Shown: positions 1-8,547 of the stretch, piece by piece
How positions within the stretch are numbered: position 1 is the first letter of the stretch
Layout of the letters: each line of letters starts with the position of its first letter
NCBI GenBank assembly: GCA_035649575.1
Contig: DASRJH010000098.1
Span: forward strand, 1 to 56,572
Reading direction: 5' to 3'
From: DASVAL01 sp035649575
GTDB taxonomy: Bacteria > Planctomycetota > UBA1135 > UBA2386
DNA length: 56,572 nt
Notes under the pieces: model-generated
Seen by the model: only the letters and a program-made list of their open reading frames with translations
What the model was told of the DNA's origin: nothing
The model's database searches: none
Program-made: the position numbers and the translations under genes

Positions 1-201
1 GCGGTGAATGGCACGCCGGAGCGCCGGATCCTGGCCTGGGTCGAACCCGCGCAATCGGTGACGCTGCCGCTGACTTCCGTGCAGCCCGGGCTGGTCGCGG
101 CCGGCGTGCAGACCGTCTCCGACATGTATGGCCGGCCGTTCCCGGTGATCAGCGGCCAGAACATCACGCTCGACGACCGGCTCGTGTACTTGCGGTTTTG
201 A
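1..201 (+). CDS. C-terminal end of a secreted glycoside-hydrolase-like protein (5' truncated by window)
   Basis: The reading frame is open from the first base and stops with TGA at 199-201. The visible 66 residues match the C-termini of the two following genes almost position by position: RRILAWVEPAQSVTLPL, then an ETVSDIYGR-like segment (here QTVSDMYGR), then a final LRF where the others have LRY. This is therefore the end of a third tandem paralog whose catalytic part lies outside the window. In the full-length copies this segment looks like a small beta-rich domain after the barrel. The next gene starts 83 bases downstream on the same strand. Function is inferred only from the paralogs. 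Confidence 0.8.
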   Translation, partial: AVNGTPERRILAWVEPAQSVTLPLTSVQPGLVAAGVQTVSDMYGRPFPVISGQNITLDDRLVYLRF

Positions 202-250
202 CCCGAGCCTCGGGCAACGGCGAGCCAGTGCAGGACCCTGCCACGCGCCG

Positions 251-256
251 TATCCT
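251..256 (+). promoter_or_regulatory. Candidate -10 element TATCCT
   Basis: TATCCT lies 28 bases upstream of the ATG at 285. The same hexamer, mostly preceded by AG, occurs ahead of the genes starting at 10770, 32960 and 44380. No convincing -35 hexamer is visible. The recurrence, not the individual match, is the evidence. Confidence 0.35.
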
Positions 257-284
257 CGGTCTGTTCGCATCGAGGAGCCGCGCC

Positions 285-1916
285 ATGAGTACTACTCCCC
301 TTCGCTTCGTGGCCTGCGCCGTCGTCGTGGCCGCCTCGGCGATCGCGCAGAAAGGGCAACCCCCCAAGGCGACGGAGTCCGGCGCACTCAAACTGGGGAT
401 CGTCGTCACGGACGCGAATGTCTGGCGGACCCATCCACCCGGCAGCTCCTTCCAGGTCAACGTGCATGTCACGGGCGACGCCCCACCTGCGTACGCGGTC
501 ACCTGTCAGTGGGTCGACGAGAATCGCAAGCCGCGCGGCGACGCGATCCCCGTGTCGGACAAGCCGCAGGTGATCCAGAGCCCGTCGACCGACCCCGGCT
601 TCTATGGCCTCGTGTTCAAGTCGGCCAACCCGCTGGTCGCGTTCCCGCCGCAGCCGGCCGGCTTCCCGAGTGCCGTGTATGGCTTTGCGGTGCTCCCACC
701 GCCGCCGTCCGGGCCGCCGGCGATCGAGCCGACGTCACCGTTCGGGATGGTGCAAGCGAACATCAAGGACCCGTATCTGTTGTGCGGATCGGGTCCGCGC
801 GTGCTCGGCATCCACCTGAAGACGAAGTCCTGGAATCAGTCCGCGGGTGCGTGGGCCTCGAGCATCCGCGAGCGGCCGTTGGGCGGCCACACCGAGATGC
901 CGTTGATCAACAACGAGCCGTGGGCCAGCGTCGACACGAAGCCGATCGAGAGCGCGCAGCTCGACCTGATCGGCGCGAAGTTCGCGACGCTGTTGAAGGC
1001 CGAACCAAAGGTCGAGTACTGGCAGGCCGGGCGTGAGGAGAACGGCGGCGGAGAGCCATACGAGCAGTCACACTATTTCTCGAACCTGTTGGCCAAGATG
1101 AAGAGGCTTCGCGCCGAAGCCGACTCGATCAGCCCGGCTGTGAAGTTCGCCTACAGCACTCGCGGCAACAACATGGTCGAGTTCGAGCAGTTGTTCGCGA
1201 GCAAGGCGTTCGGCGACTACTACGACGGGCTCGCGCACGACGTCTACCAGTGGCCCGACTTCCCGACACCGGAAGGGTGGCTGCCCGGACACATCTCCGA
1301 CATCAGGACCCGCATGATCAAAGCGGGTCGTGCCAAACACTTCTTCTGGTTCGGGGAGTGCGGCATTCCGGTTCGAGGGCACAACGATCCGAACGCGTTC
1401 TTCGGGTATCCGTCGCGCAAGTCTCGCGTACCTGGTTGCAGCCTCGACTACGCCGCCACCTACCTCGTGAAGTTCCACGCGCTGGCGATCGCGCACGGGA
1501 TCAAGCGGCTCTACTGGTACAACTACAAGAACCGCGGCAACGACATCGACTACGCGGAGCACCATTTCGGACTCCGTTCCTACAGCGCCGAGTCGAGTGA
1601 TCCGGGAAACCCGCTGCCGGCCTACGTGGCCTACATCACGATGCTCGCGCACCTGAAGGGCTGTTCGTTCGTCGAGCTGCGTCATCCGACTCCAGACGTC
1701 TTCGCATTCGAGTTCGCGGTCGACGGCACTACGCGGCGCCGCATCCTGGCCTGGGTCAACCCCGCGCAATCCGCGACGTTGCCGCTGAATGCTCTGCAGA
1801 GCGGGTTGCTCGCCTCGAAAGTGGAGACCGTGTCCGACATCTATGGCCGGTCGGTTTCAGCAATCAGCAGCGAGAAGATCACTCTCGACGGCCGGCCGCT
1901 ATTCTTGCGGTATTGA
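285..1916 (+). CDS. Secreted TIM-barrel glycoside-hydrolase-like protein
   Basis: 543 residues. Start ATG 285 is chosen because GAGGAG at 272-277 sits 7 bases upstream and a signal peptide follows directly (hydrophobic residues about 7-21, ending ASAIAQ). An N-terminal beta-sandwich-like part (about 35-140) precedes a barrel-like part (about 165-460) and a C-terminal beta domain (about 465-543). The pattern resembles clan-A glycoside hydrolases: WQAGREENGG has glutamates at 251-252 (possible acid/base) and FWFGECG has E358 at a strand end (possible nucleophile), with many Trp/Tyr such as RLYWYNYKNRG between. No family number can be assigned from the sequence alone; catalysis is inferred. It is the middle copy of three tandem paralogs; the next copy is a lipoprotein. 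Probable role: cleaving or remodelling an exported polysaccharide. Confidence 0.7.
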   Translation: MSTTPLRFVACAVVVAASAIAQKGQPPKATESGALKLGIVVTDANVWRTHPPGSSFQVNVHVTGDAPPAYAVTCQWVDENRKPRGDAIPVSDKPQVIQSPSTDPGFYGLVFKSANPLVAFPPQPAGFPSAVYGFAVLPPPPSGPPAIEPTSPFGMVQANIKDPYLLCGSGPRVLGIHLKTKSWNQSAGAWASSIRERPLGGHTEMPLINNEPWASVDTKPIESAQLDLIGAKFATLLKAEPKVEYWQAGREENGGGEPYEQSHYFSNLLAKMKRLRAEADSISPAVKFAYSTRGNNMVEFEQLFASKAFGDYYDGLAHDVYQWPDFPTPEGWLPGHISDIRTRMIKAGRAKHFFWFGECGIPVRGHNDPNAFFGYPSRKSRVPGCSLDYAATYLVKFHALAIAHGIKRLYWYNYKNRGNDIDYAEHHFGLRSYSAESSDPGNPLPAYVAYITMLAHLKGCSFVELRHPTPDVFAFEFAVDGTTRRRILAWVNPAQSATLPLNALQSGLLASKVETVSDIYGRSVSAISSEKITLDGRPLFLRY

Positions 1917-2007
1917 GCCCCACCCGCCGTGGCAGGGCACTGTGGCCGCCAGGGTGAGGACGCCGGGGTCAGTCGACGGATCGGCGCAGCCGATAGGAGT
2001 CCCGTCA

Positions 2008-3666
2008 ATGGTCAGTCACGATCCATCGGGTGCGGTGCATCGGTGCGCGATCGGCCGCATGCATCGACCGGCGTTCGCCGGCCTGGCCTCGTTGCTGATG
2101 GTGGCCGCCTCGTGCTCCTCGTCCAAGGACTCCACCGAGCTCGGCGTCGTCATCACGGACAGCAACATCTGGCACACTCACCCACCCGGAGGATTGTTCC
2201 AGGTCAGCGTCCAGGTCGTGGGCAGCTCGTCGCTCTCTTCCACGGTCACCTGTCAGTGGGTCGATGAGCACCGTCAGCCGATCGGCGCGCCGATCCCGGT
2301 GTCGGGAACACCGACGATGGTCCAGAGCCCATCGATCGCGCCGGGGTTCTATGGCCTGGTGTTCTCGTCGACGAACCCCGCGGCCTCGTTCCCGCCGCAG
2401 CCGGCCGGATTCCCGAGTGCCGTGTATGGCTTCGCGGTGCTCCCGTCCCCACCATCCGGAACGCCGGAGGTCGAGCCGAGCTCGCCATTCGGGCTGGTCC
2501 AGGGCTTCGTCGAGGATCCGTATCTCCAGGCTGGTTCGGGTCCGCGTGTTCTCGGCGTCCACCTGAAGAGCAAGACCTGGCTCCAGTCCGTGGGATCGTG
2601 GGCTTCGAACATCCAGGATCGAACGCTTGCCGGCCACACCGAGATGCCGCTGATCAACAACGATCCGTGGGACAGCGTCGACACGCAACCGATCGGGAGC
2701 GCGCAGCTCGACCTGATCGGCACGAGGTTCGCCACGCTGCTGCAGACCGAACCAACCCAGGTCGAGTACTGGCAGGCCGGCCGCGAGGAGAACGGCGGCG
2801 GGACTCCATACCAGCAGTCGCACTACTTCTCGAACCTGTTCGCCAAGATGCAGAGGCTGCGAGCCGAGGCCGACGCGATCAATCCGGCTGTCAAGTTCGC
2901 CTACAGCACTCGCGGCGACCACATGACCGAGTTCGAGCAGTTGTTCGCGAGTCAGGCGTACGGCACCTACTACGACGGCCTGGCACACGACCCGTACAAG
3001 TGGCCCGACTTCCCGACTCCGGAAGGTTGGCTGCCCGGACACATCGCCGACATCAGGACCCGCATGATCAGTGCGGGCCACACCACGCACTTCTTCTGGT
3101 TCGGCGAGTGCGGCCTGCCGGTTCGAGGGCCCAACGATCCGACCGCGTTCTTCGGCTACCCGGAGACCGGAGATCCGGTGCCCGGTGCGACGCTCGACTA
3201 CGCCGCCACCTACCTCGTGAAGTTCCACGCGCTGGCGATCGCCAACGGGATCGGGCGGCTCTACTGGTACAACTACAAGAACCGCGGCAACGACGTCGAC
3301 TACGCGGAGCACCACTTCGGACTCCGTTCCTACAGCATCGACCCCGATGATCCGGGACACCCTCTGCCGGCCTACGTCGCCTACATCACGATGCTGTCGC
3401 ACCTGAAGGGCTGCTCGTTCGTCGAGTTGCGGCATCCGAGTCCGAACGTCTTCGTGCTCGAGTTCGCGGTCGTTGGCGCGACGGGCAGCCGGATCCTGGC
3501 CTGGGTCGAGCCTGCGCAATCCGTGACGCTGGCGCTGACCTCGCTCGAGACCGGGTTGCTGGCAGCCAACGTGCAGACCGTGTCCGACATCTATGGCCGG
3601 CCGGTTCCGGCGATCACCGGGCAGGACATCACCCTGGAGGGCCGACCGCTGTTCTTGCGGTATTGA
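2008..3666 (+). CDS. Lipoprotein paralog of the preceding glycoside-hydrolase-like protein
   Basis: 552 residues and colinear with the previous gene, including WQAGREENGGG (glutamates near 260-261) and FWFGECG (glutamate near 367). The N-terminus differs: MVAASC gives a lipobox with the lipidated cysteine at about residue 36, followed by a serine-rich linker, so this copy is probably membrane-anchored while its neighbour is released. Start ATG 2008 has AGGAG at 1995-1999, 8 bases upstream; an internal ATG at 2059 is the alternative and would give a more ordinary signal peptide. The first residues, MVSHDPSGA, nearly match those of the unrelated export lipoprotein at 7765, with mostly synonymous base differences, which supports the upstream start. 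It ends 5 bases before the convergent stop of the ligase-like gene. Confidence 0.7.
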   Translation: MVSHDPSGAVHRCAIGRMHRPAFAGLASLLMVAASCSSSKDSTELGVVITDSNIWHTHPPGGLFQVSVQVVGSSSLSSTVTCQWVDEHRQPIGAPIPVSGTPTMVQSPSIAPGFYGLVFSSTNPAASFPPQPAGFPSAVYGFAVLPSPPSGTPEVEPSSPFGLVQGFVEDPYLQAGSGPRVLGVHLKSKTWLQSVGSWASNIQDRTLAGHTEMPLINNDPWDSVDTQPIGSAQLDLIGTRFATLLQTEPTQVEYWQAGREENGGGTPYQQSHYFSNLFAKMQRLRAEADAINPAVKFAYSTRGDHMTEFEQLFASQAYGTYYDGLAHDPYKWPDFPTPEGWLPGHIADIRTRMISAGHTTHFFWFGECGLPVRGPNDPTAFFGYPETGDPVPGATLDYAATYLVKFHALAIANGIGRLYWYNYKNRGNDVDYAEHHFGLRSYSIDPDDPGHPLPAYVAYITMLSHLKGCSFVELRHPSPNVFVLEFAVVGATGSRILAWVEPAQSVTLALTSLETGLLAANVQTVSDIYGRPVPAITGQDITLEGRPLFLRY

Positions 3667-3671
3667 GCCGG

Positions 3672-4919
3672 CTACTCGCTTCCGCCCACAGCGGGAACCG
3701 GCGCGGGGGCGTCCTCCGGCGGCCTGTCCGTTTCCATGGCCTCGGCGCCTTGGCGCGTCTCGTAGAGCCACAGACCGATCGGGATCGCCATGACCAGGAA
3801 CAGGTGCCGCCAGTGCAGCGTGTCGATGATCAGACTCTCCACGAGGGTGCCGATGAGGATGGCCAGACAGCAGGCGTAGGTTCCGGCGTGCTCGCCGCGC
3901 TCGAGGATGCCTCGCGCCATCCGCCGCATGACGCAGACCAGGAAGCACAAGAACGCGACGAGGCCGAGCGCGCCGTTCTCCACGAAGAGGCGGATGAAGA
4001 GGCTGTGCACGGCTATCAACCCGCGCCTCGGCGAGTACATGCCCGGTCCGATGCCGAGCGGGTTCTCGAGGCCCACCTGGATTGCGGCGAGGTGGTTCGT
4101 GAATCGCTCCGCAGTGTCGTAGGACGTCAGGCCCAGCCGCCCCGCCAGGTAGTCGCTGCTGTCGGTGGCCACGACCATGTACGCGAGGACCGGCACCGCG
4201 ACCAAGGGCACGAGTGCCGCGGCGACGGTGAGCCGGCCCAGGGCCGCGGGGCGCCTCACGACGAGGACGTGCACCACGAGGAAGACGAAGAGCGCGATCG
4301 CGAGGAACACCCAGGCTCCGCGCGAGAACGCGAGCAGGATACCGACCGCGTAGGGGATCATCAGCGCGGCGGCCAGCATCGCCCGCCGGCCACCGTCGAC
4401 CACGCGCGAGAACGAGAACATCAACGCGGTGACCAGGAACGGCGAGAACACGTTCGGATCCTTGAACGTGCTCTTGATGCGCAGCATGGTCTCGTCGCGG
4501 AAGAAGATCCGCGGGTTCGGGATCAGGTGGAACCGAGCGAGGAGCCCGACGACCACCGCGGCGAGTGCGGCCACGCAGAGTGCGTTCGTCAGGTGTGTGA
4601 TCATCTTCGGCCCGTCCACTGCGATGAGCCCCACGAACAGCAGGAAGGTCGCGATCATGTAGACGGTGATCGCAAAGAACCGCAAGCTGTAGACTGGATC
4701 GCCGGCGAAGGTGAGCGACACGAGGTTGGCCAGCAACAAGACGAACAGGCTGCAATAGGTCCCGAACCCGACGCGGGGCAGTACGTAGTGGCGCCCGGCT
4801 GCGGCCGCGGCGATCAACGTCAGGCCGAGCAGCATGTCGCACGGCGCCGGCTCGAACCTCACGAAGAAGCTGCTCGCGACGGTGAGCCAGATCAGTTTCT
4901 GTAGCAGCGGCGGGACCAT
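3672..4919 (-). CDS. O-antigen ligase/polymerase-like membrane protein (copy 1)
   Basis: 415 residues from ATG 4919 (an in-frame GTG at 4925 is the alternative). Successive hydrophobic segments indicate about ten to twelve membrane spans. A larger loop precedes VHSLFIRLFVENGALGLVAF, the pattern of the WaaL/Wzy-like O-antigen ligase superfamily, in which the conserved His and Glu lie on the periplasmic side and take part in glycan transfer from undecaprenyl diphosphate. It could be a Wzy-type polymerase or a ligase; sequence alone does not separate these. A second full copy lies immediately upstream on the same strand, and both are preceded by the same roughly 50-base element. The C-terminal tail is short, hydrophilic and proline-rich. 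Confidence 0.8.
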   Translation of the reverse strand: MVPPLLQKLIWLTVASSFFVRFEPAPCDMLLGLTLIAAAAAGRHYVLPRVGFGTYCSLFVLLLANLVSLTFAGDPVYSLRFFAITVYMIATFLLFVGLIAVDGPKMITHLTNALCVAALAAVVVGLLARFHLIPNPRIFFRDETMLRIKSTFKDPNVFSPFLVTALMFSFSRVVDGGRRAMLAAALMIPYAVGILLAFSRGAWVFLAIALFVFLVVHVLVVRRPAALGRLTVAAALVPLVAVPVLAYMVVATDSSDYLAGRLGLTSYDTAERFTNHLAAIQVGLENPLGIGPGMYSPRRGLIAVHSLFIRLFVENGALGLVAFLCFLVCVMRRMARGILERGEHAGTYACCLAILIGTLVESLIIDTLHWRHLFLVMAIPIGLWLYETRQGAEAMETDRPPEDAPAPVPAVGGSE

Positions 4920-4980
4920 GGGCACGATCCGGGCGTGCTCACGGCCAGGCGAGCGCTTCGAACGCTGCAGCGGAGCCGCG

Positions 4981-5033
4981 CTGAAGGCTGGTGAGGTCGG
5001 GTACCATGTACCAGTCTACCCCGTGGAGCGCAT
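4981..5033 (-). promoter_or_regulatory. Duplicated upstream element of ligase copy 1
   Basis: Positions 4981-5020 align without gaps to 6421-6460, upstream of the second ligase-like gene, with 32 of 40 bases identical, and similarity continues to about 5033. On the minus strand it contains TAGACT, then GGTAC-ATG-GTACC, a perfect inverted repeat at 5000-5012. Conservation outside the coding sequence suggests a promoter or operator copied with the gene. It lies about 60 bases before the ATG at 4919. Confidence 0.4.
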
Positions 5034-5079
5034 CGCGGCCGCGCGACGGCAGACCGCTCTTCTTGCGGCATCGAACCGG

Positions 5080-6324
5080 CTACCGGCCCCCTCCCGCTGC
5101 GGGAGCTGGCTCGAGAGCCGGCTCCGGCGGCGGGTCCGTCTGCGTGGCCTCCGCACGGCGCGACTCGTAGAGCCACAGGCCGATCGGGATCGCCATGACC
5201 AGGAACAGGTGCCGCCAGTGCAGCGTGTCGATGATGTAGCTCTCGACGAGGGTGCCCATCAGGATCGCGAAACAGCAGGCGTAGGTTCCAGCGTGCTCGC
5301 CGCGCGCGAGGATGCCACGCATCATCCGCCAAATGACGCAGCCGAGGAAACACAGGAACGCAACGAGGCCGAGCAAACCGTTCTCCACGAACAGGCGGAT
5401 GAAGAGGTTGTGCACGGCCATCAGCCCACGAGTTGGCGAGTACATGCCCGGTCCGATTCCGAGCGGGTTCTCGAGGCCCATGTGGATCGCGGCAAGGTGG
5501 TTCACGAATCGATCCTCGGTGTCGTACGCCTTCAGGCCGAGCCGCCCCTGCAGGTAGGAGCTGCTGTGGGTGGCCGTGAGGAAGTACACGAGGATCGGCA
5601 CCGCGACCAAGGGCACGAGGGCTGCGGAGACGGCGAGCCGGCCCAGGGCCGCGGGGCGCCGCACGACCAGCACGTGCGAAACGAGGAAGACGAAGAGCGC
5701 GATCGCGAGCAACACCCAGGCTCCGCGCGAGAACGCGAGCAGGATCGCGACCGCGAATGGGATCATCAGCAGGGCGGCCGTTTTCGCCCCGCGAGCCCCG
5801 TCGACAACGCGCGAGAACGCGAGCATGAACGCCGTGACAACGAACGGCGCGAACACGTTCGGATCCTTGAACGTGCTCTTGATGCGCAGCATGTGCTCGT
5901 CGCGGAAGAAGATCTGGGGGTTCGGGATCAGACGGAACCGAGCGAGCAACCCGACGGCGACCGAGGCGAGGGCGGCCACGAACAGCGCGTTCGTCAGGTG
6001 TGTGACCATCTTCGGCCCATCCACTCCGATGAGCCCCGCGAACAACAAGAAGGCCGCGAAGAGATACAGAGTGATCGAGAAGAACCGCAAGCCGTAGACC
6101 GGTTCCTCGGCGAAGGCGAGCGACACGAGGTTGGCCAGGATCACGACGAACAGGCTCGCATAGATCCCGAACCCGACGCTGGGCAGTAGGTAGTGGCGCC
6201 CGGCTACGGCTGCTGCGACCAACGTCAGGCCGAGCAGCGCATCGCATGGCGCCGGCTCGAACATAACGAAGAAGCTGGTCGCGACTGTGAGCCAGATCAA
6301 GTGTTGGATCAACCGCGGGACCAT
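5080..6324 (-). CDS. O-antigen ligase/polymerase-like membrane protein (copy 2)
   Basis: 414 residues from ATG 6324, chosen because the paralog has the equivalent start and AGGA lies 8 bases upstream; the open frame runs further to 6540, but the extra residues have no counterpart in copy 1. It aligns along its full length with the gene at 3672-4919, including the signature VHNLFIRLFVENGLLGLVAF and RDEHMLRIKSTFKDPNVFAP. It is a polytopic inner-membrane protein of the WaaL/Wzy superfamily. Two tandem copies imply a recent duplication. They may act on different repeat units or acceptors, or one may polymerise while the other ligates. The C-terminus is proline-rich and cytoplasmic-looking. Confidence 0.8.
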   Translation of the reverse strand: MVPRLIQHLIWLTVATSFFVMFEPAPCDALLGLTLVAAAVAGRHYLLPSVGFGIYASLFVVILANLVSLAFAEEPVYGLRFFSITLYLFAAFLLFAGLIGVDGPKMVTHLTNALFVAALASVAVGLLARFRLIPNPQIFFRDEHMLRIKSTFKDPNVFAPFVVTAFMLAFSRVVDGARGAKTAALLMIPFAVAILLAFSRGAWVLLAIALFVFLVSHVLVVRRPAALGRLAVSAALVPLVAVPILVYFLTATHSSSYLQGRLGLKAYDTEDRFVNHLAAIHMGLENPLGIGPGMYSPTRGLMAVHNLFIRLFVENGLLGLVAFLCFLGCVIWRMMRGILARGEHAGTYACCFAILMGTLVESYIIDTLHWRHLFLVMAIPIGLWLYESRRAEATQTDPPPEPALEPAPAAGGGR

Positions 6325-6420
6325 GGGCACGATCCTAGGCCACGACGGCCCGCAGTCGACGCCACTCACCAACACAGTCGAACCCGCCGCCCGGGGGTCG
6401 AACACGGCTGCCCCGCCGTG

Positions 6421-6473
6421 CTGAAGTCTGGTGAAATCCAGTACCATGCACAAGTCTACATCGCGGGGCGCAT
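6421..6473 (-). promoter_or_regulatory. Duplicated upstream element of ligase copy 2
   Basis: This is the counterpart of 4981-5033. On the minus strand the core reads TAGACTTGTGCATGGTACTGG, so half of the inverted repeat seen in copy 1 has decayed. It lies about 97 bases before ATG 6324. Its function is inferred from conservation only. Confidence 0.35.
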
Positions 6474-6503
6474 GACGGTCGGGCATCCGACCGGCCACGC
6501 CGG

Positions 6504-7643
6504 TCACGCCCGCCGGATCCGGCATCGGCGCCGTTCGCACGCGCTGGCGTAGACGCCGAGCGTGCGATCCACCATGCGCGCGATCGTGAACTGCCCGGCC
6601 TTCTCGCGCGCCGAGGCCGCCATCCGGTCGCGCAGGGCGCGATCGCCGAGCAGCCTGCCCAGACCTGTAGCGAAGTCTTCGGGCGTCGCGGCGGTGATGA
6701 TGCCGTTCTCATCGGGGTCGATGACCGTCTCGGATCCGCCGACGGGCGTCGAGACGATCGGCAAGCCCGCTGCCACGGCCTCGAGCAGCACGTAGGGCAG
6801 GCCTTCGTAGCGGCTCGGTAGCGCGAACACGTCGAAGGCGGGCATCACGTCGACGGGCCGTCGGAAGCCGAGCCAGATGATCCGCCCGCCGAGCCCATGC
6901 GCGCGCTCGGCTTCGCGGGCCTCCGCTTCGAGCGGGCCGTCGCCGGCGATCGCGAGCATGGCGTCGGGGTGACGAGGCGCCAGCTTGGCGAACGCGTGCA
7001 CGAGCAGCAGCGGGTTCTTCTGAGGTGAGAGCCGGCCGAGGAACCCAACCACCGCTGCCTCGGGCCGTACACCGAGTTCGGCCCGGGCCTCGTCTCGCGA
7101 GCGCCAGCGCGGTGGGTGCAGTCCGTTCGGCACGCAGTGAACGATTTCGGGAGCAATCCCGAGCGCGCGCAGGTGAGCAGCTTCATCCTCGGAGACGGCG
7201 ATCAGGGCATCGCTGCGCCGGCCGAGCCAACGCTCGATGCCACCGAAGACAGCCGCGCCGATGCGGCCGATATCGGGGTTCATCGTGAACACGCAGTGCG
7301 GTGTGTAGACGACGGCTGCGAAGCCGGGAGCAACCAGGCGAGCCAGCGCGCCACCCTTGGAGCTCTGACCATGCACGACGTCGAATGGAGCGTTCCGGCG
7401 CAGGAAGCTGCGGAGTCGGCCCGCGGCAACGAGGTCACTCGGATGCGGCGCCCGCCGTATGTCCATCACGGTCGTTTTCAATCCGGTCATCACCCGCAGG
7501 TCCGATGCGAACGTCTCGTCCATGCGTCGCGGCGAGTAGACGAGGTGGACGTCGTGGCCCGCGGCGAGCAGACCCTGCGAGAGATCCACGATGTGTCTTC
7601 CGACGCCGGCGGAAGCAGGTTCGGAGATCAGCAGGATGCGCAT
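6504..7643 (-). CDS. GT4-family glycosyltransferase
   Basis: 379 residues from ATG 7643; an in-frame GTG at 7736 adds 31 residues before the family's usual MRILLISEP beginning and is less likely. GT-B fold: the N-terminal half has the loop GVGRH (residues 13-17), and the C-terminal half has GRLSPQKNP (203-211) for donor phosphate contacts and the retaining-GT4 EX7E pair, E280 and E288, within RYEGLPYVLLEAVAAG. It is expected to be a cytoplasmic, membrane-associated enzyme adding one sugar from a nucleotide sugar to a lipid-linked glycan. It lies directly upstream of the two ligase-like genes on the same strand and divergent from the export genes at 7765, which fits an exopolysaccharide locus. 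Donor and acceptor cannot be read from sequence. Confidence 0.85.
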   Translation of the reverse strand: MRILLISEPASAGVGRHIVDLSQGLLAAGHDVHLVYSPRRMDETFASDLRVMTGLKTTVMDIRRAPHPSDLVAAGRLRSFLRRNAPFDVVHGQSSKGGALARLVAPGFAAVVYTPHCVFTMNPDIGRIGAAVFGGIERWLGRRSDALIAVSEDEAAHLRALGIAPEIVHCVPNGLHPPRWRSRDEARAELGVRPEAAVVGFLGRLSPQKNPLLLVHAFAKLAPRHPDAMLAIAGDGPLEAEAREAERAHGLGGRIIWLGFRRPVDVMPAFDVFALPSRYEGLPYVLLEAVAAGLPIVSTPVGGSETVIDPDENGIITAATPEDFATGLGRLLGDRALRDRMAASAREKAGQFTIARMVDRTLGVYASACERRRCRIRRA

Positions 7644-7764
7644 GCTCGTCAGTCTCGCGGTGTCTGGGGCGGCTATCGGCTCTCCTGCGAGCGAGTCTAC
7701 AAGTGGGAGCAAATTGTGCGAGACTGCCGTGATCACTGAAATGCCCTGCTAAGATCCCTAACCA

Positions 7765-8547
7765 ATGGTCAGCAACGATCCCTCGGGCGCGTCCTCAGCG
7801 CGCTCGTACTACATCGGCCCCATGCAAAGAGCGCTGCGGACGCTCCAGGCCGCGCTGCTGATCGTGCTTTGCTCGTGCTCTGCTCCAGGCCCCTACCCCA
7901 TTCTGCACACCAAGGAAGCGCCGGTGCCACCGCCCGTGCAGGGGCCGCTCGTGCTCGAACCTGGCTCCCAGATGGAGGTCAAGTTCTTCTACACACCCGA
8001 GCTCGACACGGCCCAACAGGTCCGTCCGGACGGCAAGATCTCGCTGCCACTGATCGGTGACATCGAGGTGGCGGGACGGACCCCGGAGTCGGTGCGCGGG
8101 CAGCTGCTCGAGCGCTACTCGGGCAAGCTCGTGGACCCCGAGATCAACGTGATCGTCCGGACCTGGCCGAATCGCAGGGTTCTCGTCAGCGGTCAGGTCC
8201 TGAAGCCCGGGGTCTTGGAGATGACACCGTCGATGACGGTGCTCGAGGCAGTCATGTTCGCGGGCGGCCCGGACTTCCGCGAAGGTGATGTGTCTCAGGT
8301 CATCGTCATCCGGCGCGAAGGCAAGGACACTCACGGGTATCTCGTCGACCTCGAACCGACGCTCGCGGGCGAGCCGGCGACACCGTTCGAACTCCGCCCG
8401 CTCGACGTGGTCTTCGTGCCGCGCACTGCGGTCGCCGAGGTCAACCAGTGGATCAGGCAGTACATCACGAACATGATCCCGGAGATCGAGCTCTTCTGGC
8501 GCTACCCGGCCGGCAAGGGCACCATCGGAATCGGGACGGGGCAATGA
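7765..8547 (+). CDS. Wza-type polysaccharide export lipoprotein
   Basis: 260 residues. A lipoprotein signal ends in LIVLCSC (probable acylated Cys38), then a Poly_export domain (about 60-135, with GSQMEVKFFYTPELD and VRPDGKISLPLIGDIEVAG) and one SLBB-like beta-grasp domain (about 136-215, RVLVSGQVLKPG). It is shorter than E. coli Wza and ends soon after the SLBB domain, resembling single-SLBB export proteins. It would form or contribute to the outer-membrane export channel working with the co-polymerase encoded next, whose ATG overlaps this stop (ATGA). The start at 7765 lacks a ribosome-binding site; internal ATG 7822 is possible. The first residues MVSNDPSGA echo the lipoprotein at 2008. 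TAAGAT at 7750-7755 could be a -10 element. Confidence 0.85.
   Translation: MVSNDPSGASSARSYYIGPMQRALRTLQAALLIVLCSCSAPGPYPILHTKEAPVPPPVQGPLVLEPGSQMEVKFFYTPELDTAQQVRPDGKISLPLIGDIEVAGRTPESVRGQLLERYSGKLVDPEINVIVRTWPNRRVLVSGQVLKPGVLEMTPSMTVLEAVMFAGGPDFREGDVSQVIVIRREGKDTHGYLVDLEPTLAGEPATPFELRPLDVVFVPRTAVAEVNQWIRQYITNMIPEIELFWRYPAGKGTIGIGTGQ

Noticed and set aside
2005..4842. Very long minus-strand open frame (945 codons) opposite the GH-like and ligase genes
   Set aside because: It is rich in Arg/Ala/His with no domains, as expected for antisense frames in high-GC DNA. The same applies to long plus-strand frames at 24471-27326, 29835-32081 and 35699-38224, which lie opposite the PKD genes.
6325..6540. 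N-terminal extension of ligase copy 2
   Set aside because: It has no counterpart in copy 1 and would run across the conserved upstream element; the shared start is ATG 6324.
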